Below, one piece after another: positions 1 through 5,174 of a DNA stretch of 6,950 nucleotides. The stretch comes from Acidobacteriota bacterium (GTDB lineage Bacteria; Acidobacteriota; Vicinamibacteria; Vicinamibacterales; JAKQTR01), in the NCBI GenBank assembly GCA_026393735.1, contig JAPKZP010000070.1, positions 1 to 6,950 on the forward strand. The letters run 5' to 3'. A program made the translations under genes and the position numbers. How positions within the stretch are numbered: the first letter of the stretch is position 1; every line of letters starts with the position of its first letter. A model generated the notes under the pieces. It did not search any database, was not told the DNA's origin, and worked only from the letters and a program-made list of their open reading frames with translations.

Positions 1-95
1 AGTAGCAGGATTCGGTCGACCGACGTGGAAGCGACCGCGGCGCCTGACGGCAGTAGCTGCAAGCCGGGAGCCCTCCAAACTTCGCACTTTCTGCA

Positions 96-111
96 GCATC
101 CGCTCGGATGC
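96..111. repeat. short inverted repeat in the leading non-coding stretch
   Basis: GCATCCG and CGGATGC flank a CT, giving a perfect 7-bp inverted repeat. It lies in the first 250 bp, where I find no supported gene. It could be the stem of a terminator for a gene ending left of the window, but no T-run follows it. It could also be a protein-binding palindrome, or chance in GC-rich DNA. Confidence 0.22.
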
Positions 112-214
112 GATGCGTGCTTCTGAGCAATCCCAGCCTGCGGTCTCGGGAACGGTTTCTGCAGGTCACGTCTTCATGGACGGGCCGCCCACAATTCGTG
201 CGCGGATTCCCCAG

Positions 215-243
215 TTGTAGTAGTGCACAAATGTGCATACAAT
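215..243 (+). promoter_or_regulatory. putative sigma70-type promoter of brnT-brnA
   Basis: TTGTAG (215-220) and TACAAT (238-243) are separated by exactly 17 bp. The -10 matches the consensus TATAAT at five of six positions; the -35 keeps only the TTG. The -10 ends 11 bp before the brnT GTG, so the transcript would have a very short leader and the ribosome-binding site would fall close to the transcription start. The local sequence is AT-richer than its surroundings, as expected for a promoter. This is read by eye; no start site is known. Confidence 0.55.
224..237. promoter_or_regulatory. candidate BrnA operator (perfect inverted repeat)
   Basis: TGCACA-AA-TGTGCA is a perfect 14-bp inverted repeat filling most of the spacer between the predicted -35 and -10 elements. 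BrnA antitoxins are ribbon-helix-helix-type DNA-binding proteins, and the BrnT-BrnA complex is known to repress its own promoter. A dyad here would let bound BrnA block RNA polymerase. The position and symmetry are seen; binding is inferred. Confidence 0.5.
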
Positions 244-254
244 GAGGATGTGAC

Positions 255-527
255 GTGTCCGTCGAGTGGGACCGTCAGAAGGCAACTGCGAATCTCCAGA
301 AGCACGGCGTCGACTTCGCTGATGCGGCGACGGTGCTCGAGGACGACGCCGCCGCGACGGTGCGGGAGCTTCTGACCGGCGACGAGGATAGGTATCTCAC
401 CCTGGGAATGGATGCACTTGGTCGCCTGCTGGTCGTCGTCTACACGTGGCGCGGCGACAGTGTCCGATTGATCTCAGCAAGGCCGGCGAGTGCGCGAGAA
501 CGCCGCCAGTACGGAGACCGCACATGA
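255..527 (+). CDS. brnT: BrnT family type II toxin (RelE-like fold ribonuclease)
   Basis: This 90-residue protein has the full BrnT pattern. It opens with VEWDRQKATANLQKHGVDF (residues 3-21), followed by the acidic segment LEDD, an E-D-R-Y stretch near residue 45, GRLLVVVYTWRGD (56-68) and the closing signature VRLISARPASARERRQY (70-86). Family members are ribosome-independent RNases with a RelE-like fold that inhibit translation until bound by BrnA. The length is normal for the family and there is no truncation. The start is a GTG, chosen because GAGGA (244-248) lies 6 bases upstream and the ATGs just before it are in another frame and run straight into a TGA. It is the first gene of an operon with brnA, which it overlaps by 4 bp. 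Confidence 0.92.
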   Translation: MSVEWDRQKATANLQKHGVDFADAATVLEDDAAATVRELLTGDEDRYLTLGMDALGRLLVVVYTWRGDSVRLISARPASARERRQYGDRT

Positions 528-796
528 CGCGCGACTACGACTTCAGCCGTGGGAAGCGCGGGGCCGTTCTGAAGACGTCACCCGGGAAGACGCGGATCAC
601 GATCCGCCTGGACAACGAGGTGCTCGACTGGTTTCGTGCGCAGGTACATGCGGCGGGTGGCGGCAACTACCAGTCGCTCATCAACGCGGCGCTTCAGCAG
701 CACGTCCGGGCCGGTCGGGAACCGATAGAGCAGACCCTCCGACGCGTCCTCCGGGAAGAACGGCCACCAAGACCCACACGAGCCGCGAACGGGTGA
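524..796 (+). CDS. brnA: BrnA family antitoxin (ribbon-helix-helix-like DNA-binding protein)
   Basis: This 90-residue protein is the cognate antitoxin of the preceding BrnT. Residues 22-30 (KTRITIRLD) form the predicted DNA-contacting beta strand. Residues 31-45 and 48-61 (YQSLINAALQQHV) form the two helices typical of BrnA. The N-terminal segment, with YDFSRGKRGAV, and the basic Arg/Pro-rich tail are probably flexible; BrnA binds and neutralises BrnT and dimerises for operator binding. The ATG at 524 overlaps the brnT TGA as ATGA, which points to translational coupling. An upstream in-frame ATG at 446 would lie deep inside brnT and add 26 residues with no family similarity, so it is rejected. 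The operon is probably autoregulated through the inverted repeat at 224-237. Confidence 0.9.
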   Translation: MTRDYDFSRGKRGAVLKTSPGKTRITIRLDNEVLDWFRAQVHAAGGGNYQSLINAALQQHVRAGREPIEQTLRRVLREERPPRPTRAANG

Positions 797-804
797 CGCG
801 CGGC

Positions 805-842
805 GACCGCCCACGGGCTTCGATTGCTACCGGGCGGCGGTC
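805..842. terminator. possible shared terminator hairpin between convergent genes
   Basis: GACCGCC (805-811) and GGCGGTC (836-842) are a perfect 7-bp inverted repeat in the 52-bp gap between the brnA stop and the stop of the convergent minus-strand gene. The loop is long (24 nt) and there is no clear T-run on either side. The placement supports a bidirectional stem, but the sequence alone is weak evidence. Confidence 0.3.
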
Positions 843-848
843 CGTGCC

Positions 849-1370
849 TTATCTCGAGCGGCGGCGCGCCGCGTTGATTTCCGCCAGGACTTGATACTGA
901 ACGCTGATGGCGGCTTCGGTCTCGTAGCAGGTCGTGAGGTGTTGTCCGGCGCATGGGCTGCCGATGCGCCGGAACAACGCGGCTACGGCGCTGCCGTTTG
1001 CCGCGTTGCTCTCCGCCACTTCGACAGCGTGCTGAAGCTCGTGCGCAAGTTGGCCGGCCAGTCGCGCGGGCGGTGCGGTGTCACGGATGACGATCCTCAG
1101 GTATCGATACCCGCTGCCCGTCGTGACGTAGTGCAGCAGACAGGCGTCACGGCGGCCGAGATCGCAGCTGCCAGACGTGATGTACACGATGACGTTGTGG
1201 CGTTTCAGCGTTGCCGACAGCGCAGCAAACGTCCTCGAATCCTCTTGCGAACGCTCGACAGCGAGCCGGAGACGCACCGTCTCGGCCCGCAAACTACCGG
1301 GCGAGGCTGGCGGGCCCAGGCCGAGACCAACGGCGCACGCGACCCAGACAACGGTGAGCTCTCCGCGCAT
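849..1370 (-). CDS. exported hypothetical protein with HELQH zinc-metallopeptidase-like motif
   Basis: This is a 173-residue protein on the minus strand. The N-terminus has a hydrophobic segment (residues 5-19) and a plausible signal peptidase I site after SLRA (residue 29), so it is probably exported. The central feature is LAHELQHAVEV, giving His110-Glu111-x-x-His114 as in zincin metallopeptidases; YETEAA (Glu150/Glu152) downstream could supply a third ligand on a helix, as in gluzincins. Four cysteines (69, 77, 140, 148) remain in the mature part and may form disulfides. It is smaller than most secreted peptidases, so it may be a minimal or inactive zincin; the substrate is unknown. The start at 1370 is preferred over an in-frame ATG at 1388 because a strong GGAGGAG (1380-1386) ends 9 bases before it. 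It converges on brnA and diverges from the large regulator. Confidence 0.72.
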   Translation of the reverse strand: MRGELTVVWVACAVGLGLGPPASPGSLRAETVRLRLAVERSQEDSRTFAALSATLKRHNVIVYITSGSCDLGRRDACLLHYVTTGSGYRYLRIVIRDTAPPARLAGQLAHELQHAVEVAESNAANGSAVAALFRRIGSPCAGQHLTTCYETEAAISVQYQVLAEINAARRRSR

Positions 1371-1371
1371 C

Positions 1372-1399
1372 GGCGCCACCTCCTCCATGCAGTGGCGCC
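1372..1399 (-). promoter_or_regulatory. hairpin presenting the Shine-Dalgarno of the HELQH gene
   Basis: Read on the minus strand, GGCGCCAC (1399-1392) and GTGGCGCC (1379-1372) form a perfect 8-bp stem. The 12-nt loop, TGCATGGAGGAG, holds the ribosome-binding site. The stem ends one base before the ATG at 1370-1368, so a folded leader would sequester the spacer and sit against the start codon. This may tune translation, but the function is inferred, and 8-bp inverted repeats do occur by chance in GC-rich DNA. Confidence 0.4.
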
Positions 1400-1503
1400 A
1401 CGATCGGTCTGCAGAAGCCTCCCTTCAATGGACGGGGCGCGACATGTGAGCGACGTCGTGCCGACGCCAATCCGCCCCAATTTGCGATGGATTTCGCCAG
1501 GAA

Positions 1504-1532
1504 GTGACGCTGGGGTTGCCCGGAGGTAAGAT
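1504..1532 (+). promoter_or_regulatory. weak candidate promoter of the wHTH-propeller gene
   Basis: GTGACG (1504-1509) and TAAGAT (1527-1532) are spaced 17 bp apart, and each matches the sigma70 consensus at four of six positions. The -10 ends 35 bp before the ATG at 1568, and GAGAGGAAGG (1555-1564) is a good ribosome-binding site behind it. The divergent gap of about 200 bp must hold promoters for both neighbours; I see no convincing minus-strand one. Confidence 0.3.
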
Positions 1533-1567
1533 ACCCGTCATCTGCGGAGCTAGCGAGAGGAAGGCGT

Positions 1568-3814
1568 ATGCCCGACTCGGCGCCCGGCGGTCTGCGACTG
1601 GTCCGGTTCGGCGCGTTCGAAGCCGACCTCCGCTCAGGTGAACTCCGGAAGGCAGGCGTCTCGATCAGCCTTCAGGACAAGCCGTTCCACCTGCTCGCGC
1701 GACTGCTCGAGTGCCCCGGCGAGCTGGTGACGCGCGAACAGCTCCAGCGCGAACTCTGGCCCGCCCACACGTTCGTCGATTTTGAGCGGGGCCTGAACAC
1801 CGCTGTCAAGCGCCTGCGAGATGCCCTGGGGGACGACCCCGACCGGCCCCATTTCATCGAGACCCTGCCCCGGCGAGGCTACCGGTTCATCGCACCGGTC
1901 GTGGCCGCCAGCCCCTCGGGCGCCGACGATGCGCCCGCGTCCCGCCGGCGGCCTCCGGCGCGACGCATCCTGTCGTGGGCGTTCGGGGCCCTCGTCGTGC
2001 TCGCGATCGGGCTCTGGCTGGTCGTGGGTCGCGTGCCGCGCTCGGTCAAGGGGACTGGGGTCACCCGCGTGCAGATTCCCGTGGCGCCGGCCACCCGGCT
2101 GGGGCCTGCCCAGGCGTTCGTTCCCGGCGGGGACCGTTCGGCGATTGCCGTCAGCGCAGACGGCCGCACGGTCGTGTTTGTCGGCGCCTCGGACGGCACG
2201 ACCCGGCTGTTCGCCCGTCCGATCAGCAGCGAGACCGCCAAACCGATCGAGGGCACGGCTGGTGCCCAGTTGCCTTTCCTGTCTCCGGACGGCAAGTGGG
2301 TAGGGTTCTGGTCGCCCGGAGCCCTCCGTCGGGTGCCAATTGACGGCGGGCCCGTGAGCACGATTTGCGCCGCGGAGGTCCGCAACCCGCCGTACGGTGC
2401 GACCTGGCTCGGGAACGACTACGTCGTGTTCGCCCGTGTGATCGGCGCGTTGATGAAAGTCTCTGCGGGAGGCGGCGTACCAAAACCGCTGACAACGCTG
2501 AGGCGTGGCGAGTTGGGCCATCGTCTGCCGCACGCACTGGCCGACGGAAAGACCTTCCTCTTCACCGTGCGCACGCGCGACTACGTGTGGGGCGAGGAGC
2601 AGATCGCTGTGCAGGCGGCAGGGGACAGCGGACACACAATCCTGGCGTCAGGAAGCGACGCTCGTGTTGCAGGCCAGGGCTACCTCGTGTTCCTCCGTCT
2701 CGGGACCCTCATGGCAGCGCCGTTCGACTCCATCACCCGGCGAATGTTGGCCGTTCCGGTCCCCGTTGTGGACGACATCGCCCAGGCGGTTGGCCACGGC
2801 AACACGTTTCGCGACTCCGGGGGCGGCCAGTTCGCCGTCTCCGCTACCGGCGTCCTCGTATACGCCCGTGGTGGCGTGGCGCGGCCACGTCGAGACACCC
2901 TCGCATGGATCGACCGCACGGGTGAGGTCGAACTGCTGCCCGTGGCGGACATGTTCTTCGGCGCGCCGCGGCTGTCCCCGGATGGAACCCGCGTCGCGGC
3001 AGCGGTCTTCGAAACCACACGGCTCAACATTCGGGTCTACGACCTGGCGCGTAAGACCGAACTGCGCCTTTCATCAGACGATGAAGAGCAGTGGCCCATG
3101 TGGTCGCCCGACGGGCGGGCGATCGTGTATCAGTCGGTGTCCGGTGGACAGACATCGTTGAGGAGGCGGGCGGCTGACGGCACCGGCCTGGCGGAAGTGC
3201 TCGTGACTGGCGACTATCCCACGCCGTCGTCATGGCTCGCAGACCGCGAGACGCTCGGGTTCCTGCAAGCCGGCCCGCCAGGGCCAGACGGGATGATCGG
3301 CTGGAGCATCTGGCGATGGCGCCGCGACCAGCCTCTTCGGAAGCTGGAGACGCCGGTGCCCTGCGAGGATGCTGCGTTCTCGCCCACCGGTTCAGTCGTC
3401 GCTTACGAGAACCGGGACTCGTCGCCGCGTGAGGTTTACCTCCAGCCGTTCGGTCGAGCTGGCGACCGCGTCCAGGTGTCGTCCGACGGCGGCCAGGATC
3501 CGGCCTGGGACCCGCTCGGGCGCGAGTTGTATTATCTGGCGCCGGGTCAGACGCCGGGCACCGTCAGGATGATGGTGGCTGCCGTCACCACCAGCCCATC
3601 GCTGACCGTCGGCGTGCCCCGCATGCTGTTCTCGACGTCCGCTATCGCGGCGGCGCACCCGATCCGTGCGTACGACGTTGCGCCAGACGGGCGGCGGTTC
3701 CTGATCCAGCGCCGCGACAAGCCATCCGATCGCGCGACCACCCACATCGAGGTGGTGCTGAACTGGATTGAAGAAGTGAGCGCGCGGGTGCCCGTCCCAA
3801 AGAACCGCGATTGA
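1568..3814 (+). CDS. membrane-anchored one-component regulator: winged helix (Trans_reg_C) - TM - TolB/PD40 beta-propeller
   Basis: This 748-residue protein has three parts. Residues 10-112 are an OmpR/PhoB-type winged helix as in CadC/ToxR: RFGAFEADLRSGELRKAG, then LVTREQLQRELWP, the helix FERGLNTAVKRLRDALGDD, and the wing ending in FIETLPRRGYRFIAPV. An Arg-rich linker follows, then one transmembrane helix at about 134-153 (ILSWAFGALVVLAIGLWLVV), which places the rest outside the cytoplasm. From about 165 onward are PD40/WD40-like propeller blades, with recurring S-x-DG-x-x-V/I motifs at VSADGRTVVF (194-203), LSPDGKWVGFWS (239-249), LSPDGTRVAAAV (469-480), WSPDGRAIVYQS (512-523), a degenerate FSPTGSVVAYEN (604-615) and VAPDGRRFLI (704-713). 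The family probably senses an extracytoplasmic signal through the propeller and regulates transcription without phosphorylation. Many paralogues occur in Acidobacteriota. The gene is intact, with a good ribosome-binding site before the ATG. Its target and ligand cannot be told from the sequence. Confidence 0.88.
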   Translation: MPDSAPGGLRLVRFGAFEADLRSGELRKAGVSISLQDKPFHLLARLLECPGELVTREQLQRELWPAHTFVDFERGLNTAVKRLRDALGDDPDRPHFIETLPRRGYRFIAPVVAASPSGADDAPASRRRPPARRILSWAFGALVVLAIGLWLVVGRVPRSVKGTGVTRVQIPVAPATRLGPAQAFVPGGDRSAIAVSADGRTVVFVGASDGTTRLFARPISSETAKPIEGTAGAQLPFLSPDGKWVGFWSPGALRRVPIDGGPVSTICAAEVRNPPYGATWLGNDYVVFARVIGALMKVSAGGGVPKPLTTLRRGELGHRLPHALADGKTFLFTVRTRDYVWGEEQIAVQAAGDSGHTILASGSDARVAGQGYLVFLRLGTLMAAPFDSITRRMLAVPVPVVDDIAQAVGHGNTFRDSGGGQFAVSATGVLVYARGGVARPRRDTLAWIDRTGEVELLPVADMFFGAPRLSPDGTRVAAAVFETTRLNIRVYDLARKTELRLSSDDEEQWPMWSPDGRAIVYQSVSGGQTSLRRRAADGTGLAEVLVTGDYPTPSSWLADRETLGFLQAGPPGPDGMIGWSIWRWRRDQPLRKLETPVPCEDAAFSPTGSVVAYENRDSSPREVYLQPFGRAGDRVQVSSDGGQDPAWDPLGRELYYLAPGQTPGTVRMMVAAVTTSPSLTVGVPRMLFSTSAIAAAHPIRAYDVAPDGRRFLIQRRDKPSDRATTHIEVVLNWIEEVSARVPVPKNRD

Positions 3815-3815
3815 C

Positions 3816-3839
3816 GACGGCCTGCGAGTTCCGGCCGTC
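3816..3839 (+). terminator. stem-loop just after the regulator stop
   Basis: GACGGCC (3816-3822) and GGCCGTC (3833-3839) make a 7-bp perfect stem with a 10-nt loop, beginning one base after the TGA at 3812-3814. Only a mixed TCCC follows instead of a T-run, so it would be an imperfect intrinsic terminator or an mRNA 3'-end stabiliser. Confidence 0.4.
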
Positions 3840-3908
3840 TCCCGACATCCTCACGCCTATCGAACGCCGTCCTTGACGTGGCCATCGCTCGCGCAGGAGA
3901 CAAGCCCC

Positions 3909-4286
3909 ATGGTTCCCACCGCCTTCTGGTCCAGGCTTCCGGTACGTGTTACCGCCGGGCTCGTTGCCGGCGCCGCAATCGTCTGCATGGACAACTTCGC
4001 GTTCGAGGGAGAGGTCAGCCCCATTGTCATCGTCGCCATGCTGCTCGCCGCGACAGCCACAGCCGGGGCCGTCTGGGGCCGGCGAGGATGGGTTCCAGCG
4101 GCGGCCGCGTGGGTGTGCGTGCCCTTGGCTCACGTGATCAAGCACGTCCTCGGCCTGCGGGACACACTGCACCCGAATACGTACGTGTCGATCCTCTATC
4201 TGGCCGTGTTCACGCTGGTGGTGGCGACCGTCGGTACCGGGTTGGGTGTGCTGTTGCACAGACCCGCGGCTCGTCCACGGGCGTGA
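3909..4286 (+). CDS. hypothetical small membrane protein, four predicted TM helices
   Basis: This 125-residue protein is highly hydrophobic. Predicted membrane segments are at about 12-27 (PVRVTAGLVAGAAIV region), 37-55 (IVIVAMLLAATATAGAVWG), 61-80 (WVPAAAAWVCVPLAHVIKHV) and 92-115 (VSILYLAVFTLVVATVGTGL). The loops carry FEGEVSP and LRDTLHPNTY, and the tail is short and basic. I do not recognise a family or catalytic motif; the His residues around LAHVIKHVLG are the most distinctive polar ones inside a membrane segment. The start is the ATG at 3909 because AGGAGA (3895-3900) lies 8 bases upstream. An upstream TTG at 3873 has no such site and would add a non-hydrophobic extension. It lies 94 bp after the regulator on the same strand but behind a possible terminator, so co-transcription is uncertain. 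Confidence 0.7.
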   Translation: MVPTAFWSRLPVRVTAGLVAGAAIVCMDNFAFEGEVSPIVIVAMLLAATATAGAVWGRRGWVPAAAAWVCVPLAHVIKHVLGLRDTLHPNTYVSILYLAVFTLVVATVGTGLGVLLHRPAARPRA

Positions 4287-4332
4287 TGTGCGAGCGGCCT
4301 ACCTTCGCCCTGCAGCGCCCGTCCTCGCACAT
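4286..4332. repeat. 9-bp inverted repeat between membrane-protein gene and DinB-like gene
   Basis: ATGTGCGAG (4286-4294) and CTCGCACAT (4324-4332) are perfect inverted repeats around a 29-nt loop. The left arm starts on the last base of the membrane-protein stop; the right arm ends 4 bp before a -10-like TAGAAT. It could be the stem of a factor-dependent terminator, or a paired operator for the downstream gene. No T-run is present. Confidence 0.35.
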
Positions 4333-4336
4333 GCAG

Positions 4337-4342
4337 TAGAAT
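4337..4342 (+). promoter_or_regulatory. -10-like element upstream of the DinB-like gene
   Basis: TAGAAT matches the -10 consensus at five of six positions and lies 58 bp before the ATG at 4401. No acceptable -35 is present at 16-18 bp spacing, so if it works it probably needs an activator or another sigma factor. Confidence 0.28.
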
Positions 4343-4400
4343 CGCGCGTGATCACCCGGGCCGGAACTGTGGGACGCAGGGTGGATGGGGGCAAGAGCAC

Positions 4401-4934
4401 ATGACGCTGATCGATCGACTGGCCAGCATCGAGCGCAAGCGGCTCGCCCTCCTCGCGGAGGTGACGGCTCTGGACGAGGCCTTGCTGACGGCGCGCCCTT
4501 TTCCCGGCAAGTGGTCGATCCGCGAGATCATCGAGCACCTCGTGCTCGCGGAGGACGACGTGGTGGGCGACTTCACCAGGCTGGACGCGCGCGCCGCGCA
4601 GCCCAGGGGATTCGGCAATCAGGCGCGCTACCTCGTCGTCATGTTCGTCCTGCGCTTCAGGATCCCGGTCAAGGCCCCTTCCAAGGCGATGTTGCCGACC
4701 GGCGACCGGTCCCTGGCCGAGCTTCGGGAAAGGTGGGACGAGCACCACCGCCGGCTGCGGTCGTTCGTCGCCGGTTTGACCCGGGCGGGCGCCCGGCGTG
4801 CGATCTTCAAGCATCCCATCGCCGGCCCGCTCGGCGTGTCTCAGGCCATCCTGATGTCGGACGCCCATCTCGATTCGCACATCAGCCAGATTCGCAGTCG
4901 CATCCAGCGTCTGCGAGCAGCGGAGACGCGCTGA
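4401..4934 (+). CDS. DinB superfamily (DinB_2-like) putative metal-dependent protein
   Basis: This 177-residue protein has the DinB/YfiT four-helix-bundle pattern. Helix 1 carries RLASIERKRLALLAEV; then comes the signature PFPGKWSIREIIEHLVLAE (33-51), with His46; helix 3 has LAELRERWDEHHRRLRSFV; and the C-terminal HPIAGPLGVSQAI (138-150) leads to DAHLDSHISQI (154-164), with His156 and His160. The three histidines match the usual metal-binding triad of the superfamily, so it should bind a divalent metal. Members include thiol-dependent S-transferases and stress-induced proteins; the reaction cannot be assigned here. The length is normal. The start ATG follows a GGGGG (4387-4391) at suitable distance. 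The region around 79-95 (VVMFVLRFRIPVKAP) is an inserted hydrophobic, basic stretch seen in some acidobacterial-type members, but it is not a confident membrane segment. Confidence 0.82.
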   Translation: MTLIDRLASIERKRLALLAEVTALDEALLTARPFPGKWSIREIIEHLVLAEDDVVGDFTRLDARAAQPRGFGNQARYLVVMFVLRFRIPVKAPSKAMLPTGDRSLAELRERWDEHHRRLRSFVAGLTRAGARRAIFKHPIAGPLGVSQAILMSDAHLDSHISQIRSRIQRLRAAETR

Positions 4935-5129
4935 CCGCCGGCCGCACGAGGGCGATCACGCCGCGAGCCCACGCCTTCCTGGCGAGCGGCTTGAAGAGAT
5001 CTTCGTTTCGATACTCCGCGAACGCCTCGTCTGCGCCTCGAGGGTGAGTCGGGCACGTCGCCGGCGCGCGACGCCGCGCAGGCCCGGTCCGGCGCCGACC
5101 TTGCCGATCCCGACGTGGTCATCCGAGCC

Positions 5130-5135
5130 TATAAT
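5130..5135 (+). promoter_or_regulatory. perfect -10 box (TATAAT) of the polyamine gene pair
   Basis: TATAAT at 5130-5135 is an exact consensus -10 in otherwise GC-rich DNA, 39 bp before the preferred ATG at 5175. The closest -35-like motif, TTGCCG (5101-5106), is 23 bp upstream, longer than optimal, so the -35 is weak or absent. The box lies downstream of an in-frame GTG at 5115, which argues that translation starts at 5175. Confidence 0.5.
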
Positions 5136-5174
5136 GGCAAGATTGTCCGTGCAACTCCTGGAGCATCCGAAACC

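Noticed and set aside
12..23. 12-bp perfect palindrome TCGGTCGACCGA
   Set aside because: It is isolated, has no gene or promoter next to it in the window, and is within what chance allows in GC-rich DNA.
2..220. Plus-strand frame open from the window edge to a TAG at 218-220, possible tail of an upstream gene
   Set aside because: The translation (VAGFGRPTWKRPRR and onward) has no recognisable motif and no steady codon bias, and it would end inside the brnT promoter. It is more likely a chance open frame.
891..1529. 212-codon plus-strand open frame across the HELQH gene and the divergent intergenic region
   Set aside because: It is antisense to a gene with a signal peptide, HExxH motif and strong ribosome-binding site, and its own product has no recognisable features.
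1634..2635. 333-codon minus-strand open frame opposite the regulator gene
   Set aside because: Composition is Arg/Gly/Pro-rich and unlike a folded protein; the opposite strand encodes an evident winged helix and propeller.
5056..5097. Small GC-rich dyads (CGTCGC/GCGACG and CGGCGCCG) upstream of the TATAAT, considered as operators
   Set aside because: The short arms are built entirely of C and G apart from one pair and are common in this composition; no spacing or repetition links them to the promoter.
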